Under the pieces are notes generated by a model. It was not told the origin of the DNA and ran no database searches. It saw nothing but the letters and a program-made list of their open reading frames with translations. 64,000 bases of DNA from positions 310,001-374,000 of the forward strand of contig NZ_BIME01000002.1 of the NCBI RefSeq assembly GCF_004000925.1. The letters are read 5' to 3'. Source of the stretch: Paenibacillus illinoisensis NBRC 15959 (GTDB taxonomy: Bacteria; Bacillota; Bacilli; Paenibacillales; Paenibacillaceae). Below are positions 19,393 through 29,272 of this stretch, piece by piece. Position 1 is the first letter of the stretch, and the number at the start of each line of letters is the position of its first letter. Both the position numbers and the translations under genes were made by a program.

Positions 19393-20424
19393 ATGAGAAT
19401 CGCAATCTTAGGAGCAGGATCTCTAGGAACCATCGTAGGAGCATACCTGGCGGATGGTGGCATGGATGTGGAGTTAATTGATGCATATCAGGAGCATGTC
19501 GATGCCTTGAATCAAACGGGAGCTAAAGTGGTCGGTACAACGGAGTTTCATGCAAAGGTTAAAGCCATCACTCCTGACCAAAAATCAGGGACATATGATC
19601 TTGTACTGCTATTGACCAAACAATTATCCAATGGTACTATCCTTCGGGAATTGCTTCCGTTCTTACATGAGGAGAGTATCGTGTGTTCCTTGCAGAACGG
19701 GATTCCTGAAGAGAACGTGGCTTCCATTGTGGGCGCAGAGCGCGTTATTGCCGGGTCCGTTGAATTTGGGGCCACGTTTATGGAACCAGGTGTATCAAGC
19801 CTCACAACGGAGTACACCCAATTCAAGAAGTATGCTTTTCAGATTGGCGAATTAAATGGAGAAACGTCCGAACGCATTCAGCGTGTAAAATCGGTTTTGG
19901 ACCTGGTGGGTGGAACACACATTTCCGACAACTTAGTGGGAACCAAATGGTCCAAGCTGCTGATCAATAATGCATTCAGTGGTCTGTCTGCGGCATTGAA
20001 CGGAGAATACGGAGATATTCTGGATGATGAAGTCGGTATTGTAAGTGCCGTTCATATCGCAGACGAAACGATCAAGGTCGGACATGCGAGTGGGGTTGAA
20101 TTTGTCAAAATGAACGGATTCGATATCGCATCCCTTGAACTCCAAAGTGAACAAGATATTCCTGAACGGATTAAAACGTTACGATATGTGATGGAACCTT
20201 CCCGGCTGCTCAAAGCAAGCATGCTTCAAGATCTGGAGAAAAAACGCAAAACCGAGATTGATTACATTAATGGAGTCGTTTCGAGCAAAGCGGAAGGTAC
20301 AGGAATTGCGACACCGTATAATGACTTGGTTGTGAAGCTGGTCCAAGCTGCTGAAGAGACACAAACGGTTCCTGATTTTCAGACAAACATTGAAGAATTT
20401 AAACATCTGGTAGACAGACGTTAA
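19393..20424 (+). CDS. Ketopantoate reductase (ApbA/PanE)-family NADP-dependent oxidoreductase
   Basis: A 343-residue protein with an N-terminal Rossmann fold (MRIAILGAGSLGTIVGAYLA, GxGxxG) and a C-terminal ApbA domain. The family segments SLQNGIPEENV, GTKWSKLLINNAFSGLSAA and KASMLQDLEKKRKTEIDYIN are present, including the catalytic-type Lys and the E-I-D-x-I-N substrate motif. The start has a perfect AAGGAGG. The pairing with acetoacetate decarboxylase is unusual for pantothenate synthesis, and no panB, panC or panD is nearby. It more likely reduces another 2-keto acid or beta-dicarbonyl compound in the same pathway; this is inference. Confidence 0.85.
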   Translation: MRIAILGAGSLGTIVGAYLADGGMDVELIDAYQEHVDALNQTGAKVVGTTEFHAKVKAITPDQKSGTYDLVLLLTKQLSNGTILRELLPFLHEESIVCSLQNGIPEENVASIVGAERVIAGSVEFGATFMEPGVSSLTTEYTQFKKYAFQIGELNGETSERIQRVKSVLDLVGGTHISDNLVGTKWSKLLINNAFSGLSAALNGEYGDILDDEVGIVSAVHIADETIKVGHASGVEFVKMNGFDIASLELQSEQDIPERIKTLRYVMEPSRLLKASMLQDLEKKRKTEIDYINGVVSSKAEGTGIATPYNDLVVKLVQAAEETQTVPDFQTNIEEFKHLVDRR

Positions 20425-20469
20425 TTTTTTGATATAAATTCCTTGCCTGATAGAGAATAGAATTCCATG

Positions 20470-20497
20470 AAAAGCCGCGATTTGCGGCTTTTTTTGT
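20470..20497 (+). terminator. Rho-independent terminator
   Basis: AAAGCCGC / GCGGCTTT with loop GATTT, followed by seven Ts, ends the decarboxylase/reductase transcript. Confidence 0.92.
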
Positions 20498-20539
20498 TGA
20501 GCCTGTTCAACTCTAGTTAATCGAGAAAGAGTACTATCG

Positions 20540-20593
20540 TTAACTTTCCATTTACTTAGGGAGCGCACTCTCCTAACAAATCCCACTTATGAT
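20540..20593 (+). promoter_or_regulatory. Candidate Pho-box promoter of the SLH phosphoesterase gene
   Basis: Four hexamers lie at exact 11-bp intervals: TTAACT (20540), TTTACT (20551), AGCGCA (20562, degenerate) and CTAACA (20573). Nine bases later comes a -10-like TATGAT (20588). This matches the known PhoP operator layout (TT[A/C/T]A[C/T]A repeats every 11 bp, ending near -20). It resembles the stronger array at phoA in this window, where the third repeat is also degenerate. Confidence 0.5.
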
Positions 20594-20641
20594 AAAACAA
20601 TGTTTGTCAAAGTGGAGCAAGCAAAAATGGAATAAAAGGAG

Positions 20642-23600
20642 ATGCGGGTTAAATTGAACAGAAGAAGGATTCTTCAGCGAAGTATTGCAATCGCTTTATT
20701 AAGCAGCATGATCTTGACAACTGGGATGCCTCTCACATCACTGCCAGCAGTTTATGCAGAAAGCCTGCCGCAGGGAGACAGCCAGGAACAGACACAAGTC
20801 ACTCAAGCTGAAAACGTTCAGGTAGACCACACCCCGGCGGATTGGATTTACGAAATGCAGGATTACACGGTTACTGCAATGGTATATGGCACTGACCAGT
20901 CATGGACCGGGCGTATCTCTTATTCGGTAGACGGACAAATGTATGCTCCGGTGGAGCTTGTACCCTTAGAGCAGAGTCCGGAAACCTATGTGGGGAACAT
21001 TCCTGGTGAGAATTTGATCGGCAGTGAGTTAAACTATGCCATTGACATCATGGATGAGGAAGGAAAAATCATTCAATCGACAGGATACTCGGCGGCCATT
21101 CGACCTTCCATATCTATAATGCAGCAGTCCACTGGACCAGAGCTGCTTATTACTGAGATGGTACCGGATACGACCAATTTGCCTAACGTCAGCTCTGACG
21201 CGTACGAGTTCGTTGAGGTCTACAATAATACGGATCATGACATTAACTTCAAAGATTATTATTTCTTCTACAATAATAAGGATAATTGGAAGACAGAAGA
21301 AGATACGGATATCATCATTCCTGCTCGAAGTCCGGCCGTATTCTGGATTTTGAACGGAAGCAACAACGATCTTACGGCAGAGCAATTCAATGACAATTAC
21401 GGAACAACCCTAATCGAAGGGGAGCGCTTATTCCGTATTCAGGGCGGAGGTGGTATGGCGAACGGAAGCGCCAGGTCACTTGTGATTAAAAATCAAATGA
21501 GCGAAAGTATTGTTGCCGCAGCTTATGAACCAGCTCAGGTTAAAGCGAATATGGGGATCTTTTTCAAGCATCCGGCTGCCGGAAACATGCAGATGAGCGT
21601 CTTGGAGAATTCCGGGAAAGTTGCTGCCACACCAGGAGTCATTGATCCTGAACAAACCGTTCCGCCTGTTGTGGATGAAGGGTTTCAAATCGAAATTCTG
21701 CATACGGCCCCAACTGATGCCTTGGCCATTCAGGATGTTGAGATCAAGGCGCAGATCAAGAATCTGGGTACAAATGCAGATGGGAGCAAGCCTGCGGTCA
21801 AGCTATTGTACAAGACGCCTTCCCAGAACAGATACAGTGTTACAGTCATGACGAATATAGTTGAAACAGACGAGTATACAGCAGCAATTCCGGCGTCGGC
21901 ACTTACAGAGCCTGAGCTGCAATACCGGATACAAGCAGGTAATCTGGACAAGCCATATTCTGCAGAGGTTCAATGGGATGCATTCGATCCGTCCAAAGCA
22001 CCAACGCTGCTTATTACTGAGCTTGTGCCGAATACGGCGAACGTACCGGGGACGTCCACGGATGCCTATGAGTATATCGAGGTATATAACAATACGGACC
22101 AACCGGTTAATTTTAAAAACTACAGCCTGTACTATCGTTATCCTGACAAGGGACCAAGCGCGGATGTGGAATGGGGGGCAGTTCGTCCCGATTTTGTTAT
22201 TCCTGCGCAGCAATCGGTTGCATTTTGGATTAAAAATAGTACCAACACTGCTTATACCGAGGAAGATTTCAACGCATTTTATCAAACCAACCTCATCCCC
22301 AATGTTATGCTGCACTCGATCCAGAGTGATGGCATGGCGAATTCCGGCCGCAGAGCACTCGTGATCAAAACGAATACCGGCAAGGAAATATCCTCTGCCT
22401 ATTACGATGCTGATCAGACTTATGAAAATGGAACCAAAGGTGATGAAACGAAGGAAGATAAAGCGATCACTTACACCTATCCTAGAAACGGCAGCACAAT
22501 GATGATCAAATCAAGCTCCGGAATGGAAACACCATCCCCAGGCAGCATCTTGCCGGAACAAGTTCCTACCGTGCCCATCCATATCGAGTTGGATACCGTT
22601 CCGCCAAACGTTCAGGATATGACGAAAGCGACCGAAGCGGATCAATCAAACGGATTAGAGCTGATCGTCGATGCCAAAGATGACCGTGAAGTAACATCCG
22701 TGGAGGTATTCGTTCGTTCAGATAAACAGGCTGAATTTACGGCACATCGTTTGACGGAAGATTACGATGACCTGAGGTATCACTATAACATGTCACCGGC
22801 CGATCTCATCGGACGCAAAACTATGGAGTATTATTTCGTTGCTTCGGACGGTAATAACGAAACGAGAACCGAGCCAGCTGTTATATCCGTGACCGGAGGA
22901 GTAAGCGATGAACCGCTTCGACTAAATGTGAAGGAACTGGATACCATTCGTGGTGTGCACACTATTAAAGGAACCTCGCAAGCGGTGGGAATGGACGCCA
23001 GCCTCAGTATAGACGGTGAAGTTCTGCCTGATGGCAGTACTTATGCTGCGCTTGAGCATGATGCATATTTCGTATTTGAAGCCGTTAATGTCGATTATTA
23101 TTTTAAAAACGCAGTAACCATGGGTCCGTCGGAACTGGGGGACGAATCGATTCTCTATACGTTCATGAACCCAATTACAAGCTATACGACATTATCCTTT
23201 CCTATTGATTCGGAACGTTTGCTTCAGGGGAATAATGTGATCTACATCCGGGCAGGTTCCAAAACCTCGCCGTTTGATCAGCGACCGGAGGAGAACAAAG
23301 ATGACTTTGAAGTCAAAAACGTTCGCTTGCTTTTGGCTGACGGGACTGAAATATGGGATCCGGCCTACGCTGAAAAAGAACAACAGATTAAAATGGGCGA
23401 TTCTACCGGGAAAAGCGAATCAATCGGCTTCCATTTTGAGTTGAAACCGGAACATCTTACGGCTAAAGCCTATGAATGGGACACCACCCGCATCAGCGAT
23501 GGAGCACATCAAGTCGCTCTAACCGATGGTCAAGAGCAGTTAACGGCCAAAGTCATGGTGGACAATACGGCACCTGACATTAAGCCGACCGTTGAAGATG

Positions 23601-26600
23601 GTAAGACATATCGTGGAGAATTCGTCATTGATGCCGAAATCGAGGATGCGATAGCTGGCGTGGACAAGGTTAGTGTGAAGCTGGATGACAAAGTAATTAC
23701 TCTTCCGTTAAGAACCTCGTCGGGAGAGATGCAGGGCGTGAAGCATGTCCTGCATATTCAGGCAACGGATAAGGTGGGTAACTTTGCGGAGAGAACAGTA
23801 AAGTTTGAAGTACCCGATGAGAACCCGCTACCACCGGAATTGGTGGCGCCTAAGCAAAATCAAACAAATGTTGGCACAGATGCCAACCTGACAGTTACAG
23901 TTCAGGACCCAAGCAAAGACGACATGAATGTGACCTTTTACAAAGGTTATAAATACGATGCAACCCGAGCCGAAGGTTTTGCAGGATACCTGAATACTTC
24001 CGTTACGGAGCCGCCTAGAGAAATGGTTCCTTCCGGAGAAAAAGCCATGAATGCTGAGGATTACAAAAAAATTGCTGCGCTAGACGGAACATATCTCGTC
24101 AATGATTCGGTTGAGCAGTTTCCTTACCAACGCTTCGAAGTGAAGCTTGATCCAACCGTGAAAAGTACAGATCGTGTTGAAATCGAATGGCAGGGCATGT
24201 CACTTGAAGGAAGGAAAGTAAGCTTGTATGCGTGGAGCATAAGCGAGCAAAAATGGAATCAGCTGGATCAGGTTATTGCTGGAACAGAAGATTTTGAATT
24301 AAATGCTGTGGTCCAGGCGGGGGATTATGAAAACGAAGATGTCATCCAGATTATGGTGCAGGACGAATTAGCGGAAACAGCTGCTGCTGCAGGCAATAAG
24401 CCTACACCGGAGTCACAGGACCCGTACGATTTTTCATTTGTTTGGATGTCGGATACACAGTACTATTCCCAGAGCTATCCACTAATTTATCAAAACATCG
24501 TCAACTGGATCGCCGGGCAAAAAGAAAATATGAACATCAAATACGTTATTCATACCGGGGATGTCGTTGATAAGGCAGATCAGGAATACCAGTGGATTGA
24601 AGCAGATAAAAACATGAAAGTACTTGAGGATGCTTCGATACCTTATGGAGTATTGGCAGGAAATCACGACGTGGGTCACCAGGATAACGATTATGCGAAG
24701 TTCCAGCAGTATTTTGGAGCGAAGCGGTTCATCAATAATCAGGTATATAGCGGTTCATACGAGAATAACCGTGGACACTATGATTTGGTTTCAGCGAACG
24801 GTAATGATTTTGTCATTGTGTATATGGGATGGGGACTCGGTGAAAAAGAGATTGAATGGATGAACGACATCGTTTCCAAATACCCGGAACGTAAAGCAAT
24901 TCTCTGTTTGCATGAGTATTTGCTCGTATCCAATAACCGTTCACCGATTGCCGATCAGATTTTTGAGAAGGTTGTAAAACCGAACAAAAACGTGATTGCT
25001 GCCCTTTCCGGGCACTATCACGATGCCGAGCTTAAGGTCGATCAGCTGGATGATAACGGAGATGGCATTCCTGACCGTAACGTTTATCAAATGCTGGCAG
25101 ATTATCAAGGTGCTCCGGAAGGAGGACTTGGTTATATCCGGCTTATGCAGTTTGACATGGCAAACAACAAGCTTCACATCAAAACGTATTCACCTTATCT
25201 AGATGACTACAACTATTACGATCCAGAGACCGAACAAGGCAAAGATGAGTTTAGCCTGGATCTTGGTTTGGCACCAACAACAAAGCGAGTAGCCACGGAT
25301 TACATCGGGGTTAATGTTTACACGGATGAGAAAATAGCCTCAAAAACGAACGTAGCGAGTGGACGCGAAGCCTCTGTGGTATGGAAGGGACTATCAGACG
25401 AAAGCTACTATCAATGGTACGCCAAAGCTGAAGATCAGCATAGTGGAAGTGCACTATCCGATATTTGGGGATTCTCTACAGGGGCCACTGCTCCAGGGGG
25501 ACAGACTCCGGGTAATGGAGGAGGTACAGGTAACAGTAATCCGGCAGCTCCTGCCGAAAATAATAGTGTGACGAAGCCAGCAGCGCCGATCAGCAATGGT
25601 CAAATTACGCTTAATCCATCTTCGGATGGTAGTTATCGTGCTGAAGCACAAGCGCTGGAGCAAGCCGCCAGTTCAGCGAGTGGAGGGGAAGTAGTCATTA
25701 CACTTGCTGGCATACAAGAGCAGAACAAGAACGGGGAGTTTGATGTATATCTACCTGCCAGTGCGGTGAAAAAGGTGAAAGCAGACGGGCTCTCCATAGA
25801 GATCTCATCACCTGTATTAAAAGTCACTCTCCCGGCTGGTTCCCTGCCGCAAGAATGGGGAGAGACAGACCAGCTGCTGTTGCGTCTCAGTACTGTATAT
25901 GACAATAATGCGAAGCAGGTATTGGATAACAATCTATTGGAGGAGCAGCATTATTCCCGCACGGAGTTTGTGCAATCGCTTCGTATGTTCTTGATCCAAG
26001 GAGAGAACGAGACGGAGGTTACGAAGTTCGGCAGTCCGGTCGAGATGGATCGAGTGTTGACGGCTGAACAGCAAAAACAGATTCAATCTGAATATGCAGG
26101 CGTATATTTGCTTGGGCAAGGAATGGAATATCAAGGTGGTCGCTTCGTAGCTGGAACGGTGACGTTTGAGGCGGAGCAGCCAGGCTTGTACGCAATCCTA
26201 GAATATCATAAACCTTTTAAGGATATGAAAGACTCCTGGGCTGAACGTTACGTTCATACTTTGGCTGCAAAACATCTGATTCAGGGGATGCACAGTGAGA
26301 ACTACGGTCCTGCCCTGCAGGTAAGTCGAAGCGACTTCATTACCCTGATCATGCGTGCTGCAGGGGTGAATTCTTCGGGGAAAACCGAGGTATATGCAGA
26401 TGTACCAGCGAATGCATATTATGCAGCAGCCGTTGCTCAGGCGACCGAACTTGGTATTGTACAAGGAAACGGTAATCTCTTCAGGCCGAAGGATTCAATC
26501 AGCCGCGAAGAGGCAGCCGTGATGCTGATGAAAGCTCAGCAAGTGTTGTTTATGGAGAAGCAGGAATCCACGGTAAGAGCAGAATTCTCTGACCAAGGCC

Positions 26601-26746
26601 AGGTATCTGCTTGGGCTCAAGATGCTGTAGAGCATGTGAATGCTCTTGGACTGATGACAGGCAAAGCGAACCTACGCTTTGATCCGAAAGGTAAAGTCAC
26701 ACGGGCAGAAATGGCTAAAATAGTGTATATGCTGATTCATGAATAA
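20642..26746 (+). CDS. Giant SLH-anchored phosphoesterase with lamin-tail domains
   Basis: An exported 2034-residue protein. Parts in order: signal peptide (basic start, hydrophobic core, cleavage near VYAE at 40); two related lamin-tail-like domains (about 165-300 and 453-645), each starting LLITE-x-VP and containing YEFVEVYNNT or YEYIEVYNNT; Ig-like segments with metallo-Ig character (650-1240); a calcineurin-like metallophosphoesterase (about 1264-1520) with SDTQ, HTGDVVD, AGNHD and SGHYHD metal motifs; a fibronectin-like and Pro/Gly/Ser linker; a beta domain; and three SLH domains (about 1857-2034). It probably hydrolyses phosphate esters or nucleic acids at the cell surface. ATG 20642 touches AAGGAG directly; TTG 20654, 12 bases after it, may be the true start. 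The Pho-like promoter and nearby phoA suggest a phosphate-scavenging role (inference). Confidence 0.85.
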   Translation: MRVKLNRRRILQRSIAIALLSSMILTTGMPLTSLPAVYAESLPQGDSQEQTQVTQAENVQVDHTPADWIYEMQDYTVTAMVYGTDQSWTGRISYSVDGQMYAPVELVPLEQSPETYVGNIPGENLIGSELNYAIDIMDEEGKIIQSTGYSAAIRPSISIMQQSTGPELLITEMVPDTTNLPNVSSDAYEFVEVYNNTDHDINFKDYYFFYNNKDNWKTEEDTDIIIPARSPAVFWILNGSNNDLTAEQFNDNYGTTLIEGERLFRIQGGGGMANGSARSLVIKNQMSESIVAAAYEPAQVKANMGIFFKHPAAGNMQMSVLENSGKVAATPGVIDPEQTVPPVVDEGFQIEILHTAPTDALAIQDVEIKAQIKNLGTNADGSKPAVKLLYKTPSQNRYSVTVMTNIVETDEYTAAIPASALTEPELQYRIQAGNLDKPYSAEVQWDAFDPSKAPTLLITELVPNTANVPGTSTDAYEYIEVYNNTDQPVNFKNYSLYYRYPDKGPSADVEWGAVRPDFVIPAQQSVAFWIKNSTNTAYTEEDFNAFYQTNLIPNVMLHSIQSDGMANSGRRALVIKTNTGKEISSAYYDADQTYENGTKGDETKEDKAITYTYPRNGSTMMIKSSSGMETPSPGSILPEQVPTVPIHIELDTVPPNVQDMTKATEADQSNGLELIVDAKDDREVTSVEVFVRSDKQAEFTAHRLTEDYDDLRYHYNMSPADLIGRKTMEYYFVASDGNNETRTEPAVISVTGGVSDEPLRLNVKELDTIRGVHTIKGTSQAVGMDASLSIDGEVLPDGSTYAALEHDAYFVFEAVNVDYYFKNAVTMGPSELGDESILYTFMNPITSYTTLSFPIDSERLLQGNNVIYIRAGSKTSPFDQRPEENKDDFEVKNVRLLLADGTEIWDPAYAEKEQQIKMGDSTGKSESIGFHFELKPEHLTAKAYEWDTTRISDGAHQVALTDGQEQLTAKVMVDNTAPDIKPTVEDGKTYRGEFVIDAEIEDAIAGVDKVSVKLDDKVITLPLRTSSGEMQGVKHVLHIQATDKVGNFAERTVKFEVPDENPLPPELVAPKQNQTNVGTDANLTVTVQDPSKDDMNVTFYKGYKYDATRAEGFAGYLNTSVTEPPREMVPSGEKAMNAEDYKKIAALDGTYLVNDSVEQFPYQRFEVKLDPTVKSTDRVEIEWQGMSLEGRKVSLYAWSISEQKWNQLDQVIAGTEDFELNAVVQAGDYENEDVIQIMVQDELAETAAAAGNKPTPESQDPYDFSFVWMSDTQYYSQSYPLIYQNIVNWIAGQKENMNIKYVIHTGDVVDKADQEYQWIEADKNMKVLEDASIPYGVLAGNHDVGHQDNDYAKFQQYFGAKRFINNQVYSGSYENNRGHYDLVSANGNDFVIVYMGWGLGEKEIEWMNDIVSKYPERKAILCLHEYLLVSNNRSPIADQIFEKVVKPNKNVIAALSGHYHDAELKVDQLDDNGDGIPDRNVYQMLADYQGAPEGGLGYIRLMQFDMANNKLHIKTYSPYLDDYNYYDPETEQGKDEFSLDLGLAPTTKRVATDYIGVNVYTDEKIASKTNVASGREASVVWKGLSDESYYQWYAKAEDQHSGSALSDIWGFSTGATAPGGQTPGNGGGTGNSNPAAPAENNSVTKPAAPISNGQITLNPSSDGSYRAEAQALEQAASSASGGEVVITLAGIQEQNKNGEFDVYLPASAVKKVKADGLSIEISSPVLKVTLPAGSLPQEWGETDQLLLRLSTVYDNNAKQVLDNNLLEEQHYSRTEFVQSLRMFLIQGENETEVTKFGSPVEMDRVLTAEQQKQIQSEYAGVYLLGQGMEYQGGRFVAGTVTFEAEQPGLYAILEYHKPFKDMKDSWAERYVHTLAAKHLIQGMHSENYGPALQVSRSDFITLIMRAAGVNSSGKTEVYADVPANAYYAAAVAQATELGIVQGNGNLFRPKDSISREEAAVMLMKAQQVLFMEKQESTVRAEFSDQGQVSAWAQDAVEHVNALGLMTGKANLRFDPKGKVTRAEMAKIVYMLIHE

Positions 26747-26787
26747 ACATCGTGCAAAGCAACTCACACATGTAATTCACACAGAGG

Positions 26788-26814
26788 AAGTCGCCTGAAT
26801 GGCGGCTTTTTTTG
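26788..26814 (+). terminator. Rho-independent terminator
   Basis: AAGTCGCC / GGCGGCTT with loop TGAAT (one G-U pair), followed by seven Ts. Confidence 0.88.
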
Positions 26815-26894
26815 TTTTATCTGAACAATTATTTACCCTCACTCAGCCTCTAGTCGGGGAGCTTTAAAATCAAACGAGCGATAGGCAAGCCCAG

Positions 26895-26948
26895 TTCATC
26901 TTCTGTTCATCATCACGTCATATTCAATACATTTTTATAGAATATACT
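26895..26948 (+). promoter_or_regulatory. Four-repeat OmpR/PhoB-type promoter of the serine hydrolase gene
   Basis: TTCATC (26895), TTCATC (26906), GTCATA (26917) and TACATT (26928) are exactly 11 bp apart. They are followed after 9 bases by a -10-like TATACT (26943). There is no good -35 hexamer, as expected for activator-dependent promoters. The first three repeats are almost identical to those before the alpha/beta hydrolase gene at 59437-59490. Confidence 0.6.
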
Positions 26949-27005
26949 TGCAGGTGATCCAATTGGAAGTAGTGATCTTATCTAACCAGACAGGAGATGA
27001 TGTGA

Positions 27006-29105
27006 TTGACATTGAAACAGAGAACTTCCATAGCCGTCATTACGCTCGCGATGACCATGCTGGCCCCCATGTCCGCAATGGCAGCACCAGCCTCCGGCAC
27101 CGGAAGTGATTTAACGTACGATGCGACCAAGGCCGCCGTAATGGAAAAAGCCAAAATATTGACCGCAGAGTATGGCGTGACAAGTGTGCAGTATGCGCTT
27201 ATGGATGAGGGTGAGATCGTAATTTCCGGACAGACAGGGAAAAACGACCTAAACGATGAGGTGCCTCTTACGGCAAACACGATTTACGGTATCGGTTCCA
27301 CCAGCAAAATGATGGTTACAGCTTCCGTGATGAAGCTGGTTGATGAAGGCAAGCTCGATTTGGATAAGCCTGTGGTGAGCTACATTCCTGAATTCAAAAT
27401 GAAGGACGAGCGTTACAAACAAATCACACCACGAATGCTGCTGAATCATTCCTCCGGACTTCTTGGAACCTCCGGTCATAATGCCACTTTGTACGGAGAT
27501 AACGATACAGAGGCGCATGATACCTTTTTGGACCGATTGGCGACTCAAAACCTGAAGGCAGACCCCGGAGCATTCTCCGTGTACTCCAACGATAGTTTTA
27601 CGTTAGCCGAGATTTTGGTTGAGAAGGTTAGCGGCATGACTTTTACCGCTTTTATTCATCAACATTTCACTGAACCGCTCGGAATGGAGCATACCAAAAC
27701 ACCGCAGGATAACGTGGACCCTGCCCAAATGGCCGCAGTGTACTCTCCACAGGTAGATGGGCAGCTTCCGCAAGAAAATTACAACATCATTGCGTCAGGT
27801 GGCATTTACTCTACTGCCGAAGATTTGGTCAAGTTCTCGCAGATTTTCACTGGAGAAGTGGAAGGCATTCTTTCGCCTGAGTCGGTCGAAGCCATGGCAC
27901 AAGAAGAATACAGAAGAGGCATGTGGCCCAGTGAGGCTGATTCCTCCATTGCTTACGGGATCGGCTGGGATAGTGTAAACCTGTTTCCTTTCAATGATTA
28001 CGGCATCCAGGCTGTAACCAAAGGCGGAGACACGTTATCGTATCATTCCTCGCTCGTTGTGCTTCCGGAATACAATATGGCAGCGGCAGTAACCTCTTCT
28101 GGAGGTTCGAGCTCAACGGATCAATTGATTGCAAGAGAGCTCTTGCTCGGTGCGCTTGAGGAGAAGCAGATCATTGCAGAGCGTAATCCGGAGAAGTCGT
28201 TCGGTACTCCTGTACAAGCAAACATGCCTGAGGAAATGATGCATTTTGCAGGAAACTATGGTGCCAGGGACAGGGCCATATTGAAGTTGAACATAAAGGA
28301 AGAAGGACAATTAACCCTTTCGAGCGTTACGGCGCCGAACAGTCAGGAACAGTCGTATGTGTATACCTCCGATGGTTCATTTGTAAATGAAGCAGGAACG
28401 GAGAAGTTATCATTCATTAAGGAGGAGAATGGAAAAACCTACTTATGGTCCCGTTCTTATTTATCAGCGAAAGGCCTGGGACAGCTAGCGACCTCTGAAT
28501 ACAAGGCCGTAAAGCTGGATACGCCCGAAGTGCCCGCAGATGTAACAGCTTCATGGCAAGCACGTGAAGGGAAAAAATATGTTTTGATGAACGAGAAGTA
28601 CACATCCATGCTGTATATGAATGCATTGCCGATTGTCTCTCTGCAAATGTTCAATGAGGCACCGGGCCGTGTGTACACCAACCCCATCATGGATGCTAAT
28701 CTGGCTGTAGGAGATCTGCAGATTCCGGGTATGGCCGGCAGGGACTTAATGAACTTCGAAGTGTCAGAGGTAGGCGGCGTGGAGTACATTTCCGCAGGAG
28801 GCAGCATCTATGCCAGTGAAGACATCGTGAAACCGCTCTATGTGGGAACCCAATCGAAGACCACGATTCAGGCGAGTGGCTATGCGACATGGTATTCAGT
28901 TCCGAATTTAGTGGCAGGAAAACGCATGACGGTCAAACTGCCATCACATGGCGCTTTTGCTGTGTATGATCAGGCTGGTCGCTGTATTAACCACTCTGTG
29001 GTCAGCGGTACCAATGAAGTTATTCTTCCGGAGAATGGGAGAGTTGTTTTTGCAGGAGATACTGATTCACAATTTGAAATTACATTAACTAGCAAGGCAG
29101 ATTGA
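27006..29105 (+). CDS. Exported serine hydrolase, class C beta-lactamase/penicillin-binding-like
   Basis: A secreted 699-residue protein with a signal peptide ending near SAMAA (27). The beta-lactamase/DD-peptidase-type domain (about 40-385) carries the nucleophile motif S98-T-S-K101 in GIGSTSKM, the second motif Y193-S-N195 and a third-motif candidate in SYHSSLVV. The remaining 310 residues form a C-terminal region of unknown function with no extra catalytic motif. The family includes class C beta-lactamases, D-amino-acid esterases and peptidases such as Bacillus PbpE/AmpH-like proteins; the long C-terminal half makes a dedicated beta-lactamase unlikely. The start is TTG 27006 with AGGAG 9 bases upstream. 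It is monocistronic with an activator-type promoter. Confidence 0.85.
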   Translation: MTLKQRTSIAVITLAMTMLAPMSAMAAPASGTGSDLTYDATKAAVMEKAKILTAEYGVTSVQYALMDEGEIVISGQTGKNDLNDEVPLTANTIYGIGSTSKMMVTASVMKLVDEGKLDLDKPVVSYIPEFKMKDERYKQITPRMLLNHSSGLLGTSGHNATLYGDNDTEAHDTFLDRLATQNLKADPGAFSVYSNDSFTLAEILVEKVSGMTFTAFIHQHFTEPLGMEHTKTPQDNVDPAQMAAVYSPQVDGQLPQENYNIIASGGIYSTAEDLVKFSQIFTGEVEGILSPESVEAMAQEEYRRGMWPSEADSSIAYGIGWDSVNLFPFNDYGIQAVTKGGDTLSYHSSLVVLPEYNMAAAVTSSGGSSSTDQLIARELLLGALEEKQIIAERNPEKSFGTPVQANMPEEMMHFAGNYGARDRAILKLNIKEEGQLTLSSVTAPNSQEQSYVYTSDGSFVNEAGTEKLSFIKEENGKTYLWSRSYLSAKGLGQLATSEYKAVKLDTPEVPADVTASWQAREGKKYVLMNEKYTSMLYMNALPIVSLQMFNEAPGRVYTNPIMDANLAVGDLQIPGMAGRDLMNFEVSEVGGVEYISAGGSIYASEDIVKPLYVGTQSKTTIQASGYATWYSVPNLVAGKRMTVKLPSHGAFAVYDQAGRCINHSVVSGTNEVILPENGRVVFAGDTDSQFEITLTSKAD

Positions 29106-29216
29106 GTCGTGGGAAGCTTAAGATAGACAAGAAGTCGCGAGAAAACCAATAATATAAGCTGCATATTTCTTCTTATAACCATTCTTTTACTAAGGTAACT
29201 TAGAATAAAACAGAAA

Positions 29217-29253
29217 AGCCCTCTCCTTTTCCTGTGGGATAAAGAGGAGGGCT
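29217..29253 (-). terminator. Terminator of the alkaline phosphatase gene
   Basis: Read on the minus strand, AGCCCTCCTCTTT pairs with an imperfect AAAGGAGAGGGCT, followed by TTTCTGTTTT. Confidence 0.8.
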
Positions 29254-29272
29254 ACTGGTGAAAGGCAGATTA

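Noticed and set aside
27006-29105. Dedicated beta-lactamase resistance gene
   Set aside because: The SxxK and YxN motifs define only the broad serine hydrolase/penicillin-binding-like family; the 310-residue C-terminal extension and divergent third motif do not support a dedicated class C beta-lactamase.
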